Of a DNA stretch of 64,000 nucleotides, positions 54,495-63,558 are shown piece after piece. Made by a program: the position numbers and the translations under genes. Origin of the DNA: F-183 sp964627455 (GTDB lineage: Bacteria; Acidobacteriota; Terriglobia; Bryobacterales; Bryobacteraceae); contig CAZVKC010000018.1 in assembly GCA_964627455.1 (NCBI GenBank), positions 1 to 64,000 of the forward strand, read 5' to 3'. The notes under the pieces are model-generated. The model was given only the letters and a program-made list of their open reading frames with translations. It did not search any database and was not told the origin of the DNA. Within the stretch, counting starts at the first letter, position 1, and each line of letters starts with the position of its first letter.

Positions 54495-55756
54495 TTCTTC
54501 CAATCGTTGCGGAACACTTCCCCGCCCTTCATCACGAACCGCACGTTTCGCATCGACCGCATATCCGCCAGCGGATCCCCTTCCACTGCGATGATGTCGG
54601 CGACGAATCCCTTTTCGACGGACGCAATCTTTGTCTGCATTCCCAACAGTTCGGCAGCCGTGATGGTCGCCGCGCGAAGGGCCTCGGCGGGCTTCATACC
54701 CCACTCGACCATGATCGGAAACTGCCGCCAGTTGTCGCCGTGCGGATAGACCCCGCCGTCGGTTCCGAACGCCATCTTCGTACCCGCGAGATACGCCTTG
54801 CGGAAGTTCTCACGCTGCAGGCGGCCGATCATCTTTTCCTTTTCGATCGATTCCGGCAGCATGCCCATTTTCGCGCCTTCCTGCAAAATGAAATCGTCGT
54901 TGTAGATGTCGAAGACGAGGAACGTGCCCTTCTCTTTGGCGAGGCGGATCCCCTCTTCGTCAATGAGGCTGCAATGTTCCACTGAATCGACTCCCGCCAG
55001 GATCGCCTCTTTGATCGACTGCCGGCCGTGCGCGTGCGCGGCCACTCGGCGTCCCAGCTTGTGGGCCTCTTCGACCAGCGCCTTCATCTCTTCGAACGTG
55101 TATTGCGGCGTATCGGGCAGGTCGCCCTTCGACAACACGCCTCCGGAGGCGCAGAATTTGATGAGGTCCGCGCCATACTTCACGTTTTCGCGGACCTTCG
55201 ACCGGACGGCCCAGGGACCATCCGCTACGCCTTCCGCCGTGTGCTTGTAGTCGTACGCAAGCAGGTTCGCGTCGCAGTGCCCGCCGAGGATGCCCAGCGC
55301 GGGTCCTGACACCAACAACCGTGGACCCTCGACTTCGCGAGCCTCGATGCCGTCCCGCAACGCTACATCCGAGAATCCGTTGGCGCCGACATTGCGCGCC
55401 GTCGTGAACCCGGCCATCAACGTGCGCCGCGCGTTGCGAACGCCCTTTACCACCTGACGCGTCACCGGGATCCCCAGGGAACGGTATCCGGATCCTGAAG
55501 GGTCGCCGGTGAGATGTACGTGCACATCGATGAGCCCGGGCATGCAGACGCCCTTGCTCATGTCGATGGTCACGGCATCCGCGGGAGCTTTCACGCTCGC
55601 AGCGGGACCAACTTCGACGATCTTCTCGTCATCGACGACGATCACCTGATCCGTCTTGTAAGCGCCCGCTTTGACGTCCAGCAACTTGCCGCAGCGGATC
55701 GCATACGGGTGCCGGTCCTGCGCGACAGTCAACAACAACAGGGATACCGCGAGCAT
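54491..55756 (-). CDS. Exported imidazolonepropionase-like amidohydrolase
   Basis: Amidohydrolase superfamily, prolidase/imidazolonepropionase-like group. Short signal peptide (MLAVSLLLLTVAQD). Metal motif LIDVHVHLTGDP near residue 73, Lys region DLIKFCASGG near 200, RRVAAHAHGRQSI near 240, VEHCSLIDEEG near 260 and FGTDGGVYPHGDN near 330. Likely cleaves an amide or cyclic peptide-like compound outside the cytoplasm. Length 421. It overlaps both neighbours. Confidence 0.9.
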   Translation of the reverse strand: MLAVSLLLLTVAQDRHPYAIRCGKLLDVKAGAYKTDQVIVVDDEKIVEVGPAASVKAPADAVTIDMSKGVCMPGLIDVHVHLTGDPSGSGYRSLGIPVTRQVVKGVRNARRTLMAGFTTARNVGANGFSDVALRDGIEAREVEGPRLLVSGPALGILGGHCDANLLAYDYKHTAEGVADGPWAVRSKVRENVKYGADLIKFCASGGVLSKGDLPDTPQYTFEEMKALVEEAHKLGRRVAAHAHGRQSIKEAILAGVDSVEHCSLIDEEGIRLAKEKGTFLVFDIYNDDFILQEGAKMGMLPESIEKEKMIGRLQRENFRKAYLAGTKMAFGTDGGVYPHGDNWRQFPIMVEWGMKPAEALRAATITAAELLGMQTKIASVEKGFVADIIAVEGDPLADMRSMRNVRFVMKGGEVFRNDWKK

Positions 55757-57651
55757 TATGATTTCGGAGCCTCAGTGGATGCTTGAGGCAACGACGCCGC
55801 GGCGATTTGCGCGATGTCCATCAGTTTCGGACCACCGTCAGCCGGCGCGATATTCACCAGCGCATCGCGGAACATCGTGTTGCAGAACGGGCACGCGGCG
55901 CCGACCACATCCGCGCCGGTCGCGACGAGTTCCTTGGCACGCGTGTAGCTGACGCGATCGCCGTGCTCTTCGCCGAGGAAGGCAAGTCCGCCGCCGGCGC
56001 CGCAGCAGAAGCTGCGCTCACGCGAACGGGCCGGATCCACGGCCTTGCCGAAGTGATTGATCACGTCGCGCGGCTCGTCGTAGGTGCCGCGATAACGGCC
56101 GAGATAGCAGGGATCGTGGTACACGACCTTTTGGCCGTTCATTGTGTTCGAAGGCAGCTTGTCTTTGTACCGCGCGAGGAATTCGCTGTGATGTTCGACC
56201 GGCGGCGCCTCGCCGTACTTGTCCGCGTACTCTTTCCAGTCGACGGACATCGTCCGAATACAGTGCGGGCAGATCGAAACGATCTTCTTGACCTTCTGCT
56301 GCCTGAAGTTTTCGAGGTTCTGTTCGGCCAGTTGCTCTACGGCAAGATCGTTGCCGAGGCGGCGCGCAGGATCGCCCGTGCAGCGCTCTTTCTTCATCAC
56401 GCCCCAGCTTGTGCCGAGGTAGTTCATGACCTTCGCGAACGACGTCACGATCTCGCGTCCCTGCGGATCATAGGCGCCCATGCAGCCCAGCCACAGCACG
56501 TATTCCTGCGTGCCGTCGTAGATCGGGAACTGCTGCTTCTGGATGAACTTGTCGCGCTCGCTGACGGAGAGTCCCAGCGAATTGCCGTATTTTTCGAGGT
56601 TGAGGAAGAGCTTGTTGCCGTAGTCGTCTTCCCACTCGCCCGTGTTCACCTTGCCGCGGCGCAGGCCAATGATCATCGGCAGATGCTCGATACCCAGCGG
56701 ACACTGGTATTCGCAGGCGCCGCACGTCGTGCACTGGAAGATCGCTTCCTCGCTGAGATGCGCGCCGATAAGCGGTTTGTCCGCAGCCGCGCCCTCTTCG
56801 TTGAGGAAGCTCCGCATGCCGATCGCGATCATCTTCGGGTTGAGGACCTTGCCCGTGTTGTTGGCGGGACAGTGCTCCTGGCAGCGTCCGCACTCGACGC
56901 ACGAATACGCATGCAGCGCGGTGATCTGCGTGACGTCCGTGCCTTTGTACAAGCCGATGTCCTCGTCACCCGACAGCGGCGGGATCTTGCTGAAGCCGCC
57001 GCGCGACAGGAACACCGTCGCCGGACTGATCACCAGGTGCAGGTGCTTGGTGTGCGGAATCAGCGGCAGGAACGTCAACAGCGACAGCGTGTGCAGCCAC
57101 CAGATCGCTTTACCGTAGGGACCACCTTCCGCGAAATCCGGCAGGAAGGTGATGAGGTAGGTCCACATCAGCGTGAAGATCAGGAAGGCGATGAAGCCGG
57201 ATTCCTTCGATACTTTGTCGCCCAGCCACTTGGGTCGAACGAGAAAGCGGCGGGCAGCGAGTCCGGCGATCGAGACGGCGACCGTCACTCCGAAAAACGC
57301 CGCGAGGTAGAAGTAAAGGTCCGCGAACCAATTGCCGCGGTGCAGGAACGGAAAGCCGAGTCCGGCGGCGAAGTGGTTCAACGTGATGAGGGCGAAAGCG
57401 AGGAATCCCCAGAAGACGAAGGCGTGCGCGAGGCCGGGCAGCGGGCGTTCGCGAATGACTTTGGTCTGGCACAGCACTTCGGAGAAGAAGTCCCAGGCTC
57501 GTTTGCCGATGGGGTTGATGTCGAAGTCGGGATCCTTGCGGGACCCGAGAATGGTTCGGACCACTTTCCCGAACCGCATCCAGAAGAGATAGCCGGAGGT
57601 GGCGACGAATGCAACGAAGAGGACCTTCTCGATCAGAGAGAGTTGCAGCAT
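55756..57651 (-). CDS. Membrane Fe-S oxidoreductase, EtfD/HdrDE-like
   Basis: Fusion of a NarI-like heme b membrane domain (five or more helices, residues 5-215) with two 4Fe-4S motifs (CVECGRCQEHCP and CTTCGACEYQCP) and two cysteine-rich CCG domains; the first is degenerate (ERCTGDPARR), the second is intact (HDPCYLGRY, SFCCGAGGG, CPFC). This is the layout of the ETF:menaquinone oxidoreductase type proteins (EMO/EtfD). It would pass electrons from beta-oxidation to the quinone pool. ETF genes are not next to it. Length 631; its stop overlaps the amidohydrolase start. Confidence 0.85.
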   Translation of the reverse strand: MLQLSLIEKVLFVAFVATSGYLFWMRFGKVVRTILGSRKDPDFDINPIGKRAWDFFSEVLCQTKVIRERPLPGLAHAFVFWGFLAFALITLNHFAAGLGFPFLHRGNWFADLYFYLAAFFGVTVAVSIAGLAARRFLVRPKWLGDKVSKESGFIAFLIFTLMWTYLITFLPDFAEGGPYGKAIWWLHTLSLLTFLPLIPHTKHLHLVISPATVFLSRGGFSKIPPLSGDEDIGLYKGTDVTQITALHAYSCVECGRCQEHCPANNTGKVLNPKMIAIGMRSFLNEEGAAADKPLIGAHLSEEAIFQCTTCGACEYQCPLGIEHLPMIIGLRRGKVNTGEWEDDYGNKLFLNLEKYGNSLGLSVSERDKFIQKQQFPIYDGTQEYVLWLGCMGAYDPQGREIVTSFAKVMNYLGTSWGVMKKERCTGDPARRLGNDLAVEQLAEQNLENFRQQKVKKIVSICPHCIRTMSVDWKEYADKYGEAPPVEHHSEFLARYKDKLPSNTMNGQKVVYHDPCYLGRYRGTYDEPRDVINHFGKAVDPARSRERSFCCGAGGGLAFLGEEHGDRVSYTRAKELVATGADVVGAACPFCNTMFRDALVNIAPADGGPKLMDIAQIAAASLPQASTEAPKS

Positions 57652-57811
57652 AGCGGAAAACGAATCGTAGCATGAGGCTACGGCTCAGAGGTTTGTTGTA
57701 TGGAGCAGAGCTACAGCAGCAGAAAAAGTGAAGTGCGCGCCGGATTGACCGATTAAGATAATAGTTCGGGGTGTACCAGGACCGTTCAACCCGGATCGAA
57801 CGGATAACGTC

Positions 57812-59197
57812 ATGCAAAGCTATGATCTCATCGTGATCGGATCGGGCCCGGCAGGTCAGCGGGCCGCGATTCAAGGCGCAAAAGCGGGCAAGAAGGTCGC
57901 CCTGGTGGAAAAGCGGGAAGTCGTCGGAGGCGCCTGCATCAACACCGGCACCATCCCGAGCAAGACGATGCGAGAGGCCGTGGTCCACCTCTCCGGTTAT
58001 GCCTATCGGGACATCTACGGCATCAGCTATCGGGTGAAAGACAAGATCACCATGCAGGATCTGGCCTTCCGCGTCCAGCATGTGATCAAGACCGAAATCG
58101 ACGTGATCCAGGCGCAGTTGTCGCGCAATAACGTCGAGATGATGGTGGGCACTGCGAGGTTCCTTTCGCCGAACACGGTACAGGTCGAGAATTCGCGCGG
58201 CGTTTCGGATTACCGGGCCGAGAACATCATCATCGCGACCGGCACCAAGCCCGCCGTATCGGAGAAGGTCCCGATCAACGGCCACACGATCATCAACAGC
58301 GATCAAATCCTCGACATGCCCAATGTCCCGAAGACGCTGATCGTCGTGGGCGGCGGCGTGATCGGCGTCGAGTACGCGTGCATGTTCGCGGTGCTGGGCG
58401 TGCGTGTGGTGATCATCGAGAAGCGTCCGCGGTTGTTGGAGTTCGCGGATCAGGAAATCGTCGAAGCTTTGTCGTATCACCTGCGCGATTCGCGCGTCAC
58501 GATGCGCTTGAACGAAGAGGTGGTAAGCGTCGAAGAGTCCGCCGAAGGCGTGGTCGCGAACCTCGAAAGCCGCAAGCGCATCGCGGGCGACGCGCTGCTC
58601 TATGCAGTCGGCAGGCAGGGCAATGTCGATGAGTTGAATCTTGCTGCGGCCGGACTGGAAGCCGACAAGCGCGGACGCATCAATGTCGACGCGAACTATC
58701 AGACCAATGTCCCGCACATTTACGCGGTGGGTGACGTGATCGGATTCCCGTCGCTGGCGTCCGTCTCGATGGAACAGGGCCGCATTGCGGCGGCGCGCGC
58801 CTTCAACCTCAACGCCAATTCGAATCCCGCCAATTATCCGTACGGCATTTACACGATCCCCGAGATTTCGTTCATCGGCAAGACCGAAGAGCAACTCACC
58901 GACGAGGATGTTCCGTACGAAGTCGGCGTCGCGTTCTATCGCGAAAGCGCGCGAGGCCAGATTCGCGGCGACACGACAGGGCGATTGAAGATCATCTTCC
59001 ACCGGGAAACGCACGAACTGCTCGGCGTCCACATCATTGGCGACGGCGCCGCCGAACTGCTACATATTGGCCAGGCGGTATTCGCGCTGAAAGGAACCGT
59101 TGACTACTTCGTAGAAACGGTGTTTAATTACCCCACGCTAGCCGAATGCTATAAAGCGGCGGCGTTTAACGGACTCAACAAAATGGCCAAGACCTAG
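57812..59197 (+). CDS. sthA: Soluble NAD(P) transhydrogenase
   Basis: Flavoprotein of the pyridine-nucleotide disulphide oxidoreductase family that exchanges hydride between NADPH and NAD. FAD site LIVIGSGPAGQRAAIQ; the active-site region is GGACINTGTIPSKTMREA with one Cys only, as in SthA, where the CxxxxC disulphide of lipoamide dehydrogenase is lost. Second nucleotide site VVGGGVIGVEYACMF near residue 180. C-terminal dimer domain has NYPTLAECYKAAAFNGLNK. Length 461. Confidence 0.93.
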   Translation: MQSYDLIVIGSGPAGQRAAIQGAKAGKKVALVEKREVVGGACINTGTIPSKTMREAVVHLSGYAYRDIYGISYRVKDKITMQDLAFRVQHVIKTEIDVIQAQLSRNNVEMMVGTARFLSPNTVQVENSRGVSDYRAENIIIATGTKPAVSEKVPINGHTIINSDQILDMPNVPKTLIVVGGGVIGVEYACMFAVLGVRVVIIEKRPRLLEFADQEIVEALSYHLRDSRVTMRLNEEVVSVEESAEGVVANLESRKRIAGDALLYAVGRQGNVDELNLAAAGLEADKRGRINVDANYQTNVPHIYAVGDVIGFPSLASVSMEQGRIAAARAFNLNANSNPANYPYGIYTIPEISFIGKTEEQLTDEDVPYEVGVAFYRESARGQIRGDTTGRLKIIFHRETHELLGVHIIGDGAAELLHIGQAVFALKGTVDYFVETVFNYPTLAECYKAAAFNGLNKMAKT

Positions 59198-59226
59198 CCT
59201 ACTGTTACTGCTCAAGGAGGTCCGCC

Positions 59227-60147
59227 GTGAAGGGCGTTTCCATTGGCATCGTGACTGCGGAAGGGATTTCGGGCGCGATCGTGCACGGCAGCACAATCGT
59301 GAGTCCCGTGCGACAGTATCCAACGGATGGAGGCATCGCAGAGGAACTGCAGAGCCTCCCGGCAGACGGGGTTGCGGAGAGGATCTGCGAGATGATCGGC
59401 GAGGTGGCCGCCGGCGCCTGCCTCATCGAATCGGCCGGTGTTGCGTTTCCCGGCGTCATCCGGGCCGGCATCGTCCAGGAGTCCCCCAATTATCCCCAGA
59501 TGAAAGGCTTTCGGCTGGCGGATGCGATTCGTTCGTATCTCGAGTCCGCCGGCCATCGCGGCGTGAGTGTGGCGATCTCGAATGACGCCGATGTGGTGGC
59601 GTCGGGCATCGCGGCGCAGCGCAATCAACTCGACCGTCTCGTGCGCGTGTGGACGCTCGGCAACGGGATTGGGTACGGCCGCTATCCGTCGGGTGACGAG
59701 ATCTGGGAAGGCGGCCACACAGTCGTGACGCTCGATCCGAAAGAGAAATACTGCGGGTGCGGCGGCGTGGGACACCTCGAAGGCATCATGGGCTATCGCT
59801 CGATGCGGCTTCGTTTTCTCGACCTCGAGCCCGAGGAGATCTTCGCGATGGCCGATGACGGCGACGCTCGATGCATGGAGTTCGTACGCCTGTGGCATCG
59901 CGCGCTTGCGGCGGCCACGGCGTCGAGCATTCACATGGAAGGGCCTGGCAAGTTTTATATTACGGGTCCCAGCGCGCGCTATATCAACCTGGGCCAGTTG
60001 CATCGCTATCTGCACGAGATGGTGAAGATGAGCGCGCTGCAGGGTTATTTGTTCGAGGTCGTGCCGGGCGGCCACGAGATCGGCATCGTCGGCGCCGCGG
60101 TGAACGCCGCGCATCCTGTATTCGCGCCGCTTACGGCTACTGCTTAG
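59227..60147 (+). CDS. ROK family protein with degenerate motifs
   Basis: Sugar-kinase/regulator-like ROK fold without a DNA-binding domain. Catalytic Asp is kept in AISNDADVVASG near residue 117 and the zinc-loop in EKYCGCGGVGHLEG near 175, where the usual final Cys is His. The N-terminal phosphate loop (VSIGIVTAEGISGAIV) lacks the DxGxT pattern, so kinase activity is uncertain. Excellent ribosome site AAGGAGG, five bases before GTG 59227. Length 306. Its end overlaps the convergent DinB-like gene by 11 bases. Confidence 0.82.
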   Translation: MKGVSIGIVTAEGISGAIVHGSTIVSPVRQYPTDGGIAEELQSLPADGVAERICEMIGEVAAGACLIESAGVAFPGVIRAGIVQESPNYPQMKGFRLADAIRSYLESAGHRGVSVAISNDADVVASGIAAQRNQLDRLVRVWTLGNGIGYGRYPSGDEIWEGGHTVVTLDPKEKYCGCGGVGHLEGIMGYRSMRLRFLDLEPEEIFAMADDGDARCMEFVRLWHRALAAATASSIHMEGPGKFYITGPSARYINLGQLHRYLHEMVKMSALQGYLFEVVPGGHEIGIVGAAVNAAHPVFAPLTATA

Positions 60148-60730
60148 GAAAGCGCGGATCCGCCTTTGCTTCGCGGATCTGCAGAATATGCCGCTGCGAG
60201 TGGCTGCTGATCATGAGCACCCACTGGTAGACGTCCATCTGACTGTCGAGAAACCGCCGCCCGCGCAGATCCTCTTGCGTGCCGGCGACGAACTTCTTCA
60301 TCTCGACGCGCAGTTTTTTGAAGTCGGCTAATGCGGCGGCCATGGTCTTGTACTCGCCCTTCGGCGTACGCGCATCGGCTGTGCGATTGCGTTGCGTGCG
60401 GTCGATGCCGTACCACATGACGCCCACGTCGGTCGCCTTGGGTTTGAAGCCCTCTTCGACAGGCTTCGCCATTGAATCCTGCACCTGCTTCCAATACTGC
60501 GGTTCCGCGATGGCGAGGTGCGCGACCACTTCCGTGATGCTCCACTTGTCGTCGCCGGCGCGCCAGTTGAGTTGCGCATCGGTGAGTCCCGCGACTTCGC
60601 TGTCGAGCCAGGACTCGGTCATTTTGAAGTGTTCTGCGAGGCGTTCGCGCTCGAGCGCCGTCATGGGCGCGGCCGCGGACGTGAACGCGAGGAACGTCAG
60701 GAAAAGAGCAACCCTGAAAAGGATGATCAT
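60137..60730 (-). CDS. Exported DinB-like protein
   Basis: Signal peptide MIILFRVALFLTFLAFTSAA, then a DinB/YfiT four-helix bundle: KWSITEVVAHLAIAEPQYW has the first metal His, and MISSHSQRHILQIREAK the others. Export of a DinB-fold protein is uncommon in many phyla but frequent in the group proposed here (inference). Activity unknown. Length 197 from ATG 60730. Confidence 0.85.
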   Translation of the reverse strand: MIILFRVALFLTFLAFTSAAAPMTALERERLAEHFKMTESWLDSEVAGLTDAQLNWRAGDDKWSITEVVAHLAIAEPQYWKQVQDSMAKPVEEGFKPKATDVGVMWYGIDRTQRNRTADARTPKGEYKTMAAALADFKKLRVEMKKFVAGTQEDLRGRRFLDSQMDVYQWVLMISSHSQRHILQIREAKADPRFPKQ

Positions 60731-60832
60731 GTGATCAGTGTGGGGCAAGAGCGCCCGCGCAGCCAACCGCGTTGACCCCGCTGGATCACCTGTTCATCCC
60801 GAATCGGCCGCCCACCCCTACAATGGGATTTC

Positions 60833-61282
60833 ATGAGCAGCGTCAACAACGATACGGGGATCGTTCTGGCCGCACACAGCGCACCATTCATCGGCTTTGT
60901 GGTTTGGTTGACGCCGTTCAGTCTGACCGCAAGCGTGTCGGGCTGGGACTTCCCGAAGTACTTCATGCTCGGAGGTTATATGGCAGCGGCCGGACTCGTG
61001 ATCCCGCTCTTTTTGTGGTTCACCCATGCAGCGGCTCGCGCCGAGTTGCGGCGAACGATGAAGTTTCAAGGGACGCTTCTGGCAGGAGCCTTGCTGTTGT
61101 TTGCCGGCGCGCATGTCGCCGGAGCGTTTGCTGGCCATCCAAATCCGAACCCGCCTTCGTTACTGACGACGGCCATGACTATGCTCTTTGTCGTTGCGGG
61201 GGTTCTGCTGCCGGTGGTGGAAATCGGCTGGATGTTGAGCGGGATCCTCAGAGTTCTCCAAGGATCCCGCGTCGCAGACTAA
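60833..61282 (+). CDS. Small integral membrane protein
   Basis: Four hydrophobic helices (for example APFIGFVVWLTPFSL, YMAAAGLVIPLFLWF, LLAGALLLFAGAHVAGAF, LLPVVEIGWMLSGIL), no recognised family or catalytic motif. Length 149. ATG 60833 preceded by a short gap from the divergent DinB-like gene. Its last four bases overlap the convergent typA stop. Confidence 0.75.
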   Translation: MSSVNNDTGIVLAAHSAPFIGFVVWLTPFSLTASVSGWDFPKYFMLGGYMAAAGLVIPLFLWFTHAAARAELRRTMKFQGTLLAGALLLFAGAHVAGAFAGHPNPNPPSLLTTAMTMLFVVAGVLLPVVEIGWMLSGILRVLQGSRVAD

Positions 61283-63078
61283 CGCTGGTTCGCCTTGAGG
61301 ATCTTCTTGCGAAGGCGAATGGACTTCGGCGTCACCTCGACGAACTCGTCGTCGCGGATGAACTCGAGCGCCTGCTCGAGGTTCAACAGCTTCGGCGGCA
61401 CCAGGCGAATCGCTTCGTCCGAAGTCGACGCACGCATGTTCGTCAGCTTCTTTTCCTTGACAATATTGACATTGAGATCGGCGTCACGCGCGTTCTCACC
61501 GACGATCATCCCTTCGTACACATCGGTGCCCGGCGCCACGAACATCTCGCCACGCTCCTGCAAATTGTAGAGCGCGTACGAGGTCGCGACACCCGAGCGG
61601 TCCGCCACCAGCGAACCCGTCGGACGCGAGATGATGTCGCCCTGCCATTCCATGTAGCCATGGAACAGAGAGTTCATGATCGCGGTGCCCTTGGTGTCGG
61701 TGAGCATTTCGTTGCGCAAGCCGATGAGTCCGCGGGAAGGAATGATGAACTCGAGACGCACACGGCCCGAACCGTTGTTGATCATCTTTTCCATGCGGCC
61801 CTTGCGCGCGCCGAGTTTTTCGATGACGACACCGACGAAGGTTTCCGGGCAGTCGATCACGAGCAGTTCAACCGGTTCGTGGACCTTGCCGTCGACTTCC
61901 TTCGTGATGATCTCCGGCTTGCCGACCATCAACTCGAAACCTTCGCGGCGCATCATTTCGATGAGGATCGCGAGTTGCAGTTCGCCGCGGCCCATCACCT
62001 TGAACGCGTCCGGACCACCGGCTTCTTCCACCTTGATCGCCACGTTGGTCAGCAGTTCCTTGTCGAGGCGGTCGCGGAGGTTGCGAGAAGTCACATACTG
62101 CCCTTCGCGTCCGGCGAACGGCGACGTGTTGATGGTGAACGTCATCGCGATCGTCGGTTCGTCGATCTGAATGCGAGCCAGCGGTAGCGGCGTTTCGGCC
62201 GAGGTCACCGTGTCTCCGATCGTGATGCCTTCGACGCCTGCGATGGCGAGCATGTCGCCCGGCAAGCCGACGGTCTCATCGACGCGCTTCAAGCCTTCGA
62301 ACGAATACAGCTTGGTGATCCTGGTCTTGTGCAGCGTGCCGTCGAGTTTCGCGATCGAGACTTCATCGTTGTGGCGCAGCGTGCCCTGGAAGACGCGGCC
62401 GATGGCGAGCCTCCCAAGGTACTCGCTGTAGTCGAGGTTCGCGACCAGCAACTGCAGCGTCGCATTTGGATCGCCCTGCGGCGGAGGGATGTTCTCGAGA
62501 ATCGTTTCGAACAGCGGACGCAGGTCGGTGGCTTCGTCTTCCATCTTCAACTTCGCGACGCCGGCCTTGCCGTTCGCGTAGATGATGGGGAAATCGAGTT
62601 GCTCTTCGGTGGCGCCGAGGTCGATGAACAGGTCGTAGACTTCGTTGAGAACTTCCTGCGGACGCGCGTCCTGGCGGTCAATCTTGTTGATGACGACGAT
62701 CGGCGAGAGATGCGCTTCAAGCGCTTTCATCAGCACGTAGCGGGTCTGCGGCAGCGGACCTTCGGACGCATCGACGAGCAGCATCACGCCGTCGACGATC
62801 TTCAATGCGCGTTCGACTTCGCCGCCGAAATCGCTGTGGCCCGGCGTGTCGACGATGTTGATCTTGGATCCCTTGTAGTGAAGTCCAGTGATTTTGGCGA
62901 GAATCGTGATGCCGCGTTCGCGCTCGAGTTCGTTCGAGTCCATCACGCGGTCGGCGACCGCTTCGTTCTCCCTGAAAATTCCGCTTTGCTTGAGCATCGC
63001 GTCGACGAGAGTGGTCTTGCCATGGTCTACGTGCGCAATGATAGCGATGTTACGAGTGTGTGACTGCTCAGATTGCAT
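61279..63078 (-). CDS. typA: Ribosome-associated translational GTPase TypA/BipA
   Basis: Elongation-factor-like GTPase important for ribosome assembly and stress. G1 IIAHVDHGKTTLVDAML near residue 12, switch RGITILAK, G3 DTPGHSDFGG near 75, G4 NKIDRQDARP. Domains II, III and V follow, and the BipA-specific C-terminal domain includes GATSYALYNLQERG-type VATSYALYNLQERGEMF. Length 599, as usual. ATG 63078, 32 bases after the siroheme synthase gene. Confidence 0.96.
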   Translation of the reverse strand: MQSEQSHTRNIAIIAHVDHGKTTLVDAMLKQSGIFRENEAVADRVMDSNELERERGITILAKITGLHYKGSKINIVDTPGHSDFGGEVERALKIVDGVMLLVDASEGPLPQTRYVLMKALEAHLSPIVVINKIDRQDARPQEVLNEVYDLFIDLGATEEQLDFPIIYANGKAGVAKLKMEDEATDLRPLFETILENIPPPQGDPNATLQLLVANLDYSEYLGRLAIGRVFQGTLRHNDEVSIAKLDGTLHKTRITKLYSFEGLKRVDETVGLPGDMLAIAGVEGITIGDTVTSAETPLPLARIQIDEPTIAMTFTINTSPFAGREGQYVTSRNLRDRLDKELLTNVAIKVEEAGGPDAFKVMGRGELQLAILIEMMRREGFELMVGKPEIITKEVDGKVHEPVELLVIDCPETFVGVVIEKLGARKGRMEKMINNGSGRVRLEFIIPSRGLIGLRNEMLTDTKGTAIMNSLFHGYMEWQGDIISRPTGSLVADRSGVATSYALYNLQERGEMFVAPGTDVYEGMIVGENARDADLNVNIVKEKKLTNMRASTSDEAIRLVPPKLLNLEQALEFIRDDEFVEVTPKSIRLRKKILKANQR

Positions 63079-63110
63079 TTTGTGGAGGGGGTAAACTCCA
63101 TGGTCGCATG

Positions 63111-63557
63111 TCAGGGCATGATTTCGCTGAGAAACTCGCGGATGCGGTCGCGGATCATCGCGGCTCGTCCTGGCTGCGTGCCGCCGGTGGAGACTGCAAT
63201 TTGCAGGTCAGCATGCAGCAGGCGCGCGGGCACGATGAAGTCGCACTCACCCGGCGCGTCCGCGACATTCACCGGGATCCCGCGGCGCTGCGCTTCCTCC
63301 CGAATCGCCGCATTGATCGCGCGATTGTTGGTCGCGGCGTAGGCGAGAAAGGCGCCATGCAGATCGCCGTCCGCGTAATCCCGCTGCAGCCATGCAACCC
63401 CCGCAGGAACGGCCTCTGCGGCCACCGGAGAGATGAGGGTCACATGTGCGCCGGCCTCCACCAGCGCGCGTGTTTTTCGAAGGCCAACTTTGCCCGCGCC
63501 GATCACGACTACCGGACGGCCCGTCAAATCGAGGAAAATTGGATAGTAGACCTTCAC
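63111..63557 (-). CDS. Precorrin-2 dehydrogenase-like siroheme synthase, short form
   Basis: NAD-binding domain of CysG/Met8/YlnF type: YYPIFLDLTGRPVVVIGAGK, VGLRKTRALVEAGAHVTLIS, VNVADAPGECDFIVPARL and ISTGG-like VSTGGTQPGRAAMIRDRIR. It should oxidise precorrin-2 (and possibly insert iron) for siroheme. At 148 residues it ends shortly after the first helical segment, lacking the rest of the dimerisation/ferrochelatase part. GTG 63557 is the start; one base separates it from the divergent der start. Confidence 0.85.
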   Translation of the reverse strand: MKVYYPIFLDLTGRPVVVIGAGKVGLRKTRALVEAGAHVTLISPVAAEAVPAGVAWLQRDYADGDLHGAFLAYAATNNRAINAAIREEAQRRGIPVNVADAPGECDFIVPARLLHADLQIAVSTGGTQPGRAAMIRDRIREFLSEIMP

Positions 63558-63558
63558 A

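Noticed and set aside
57745..57764. TTGACC and TAATAG upstream of sthA as a promoter
   Set aside because: Only eight bases separate the two hexamers, far short of the usual 16-18.
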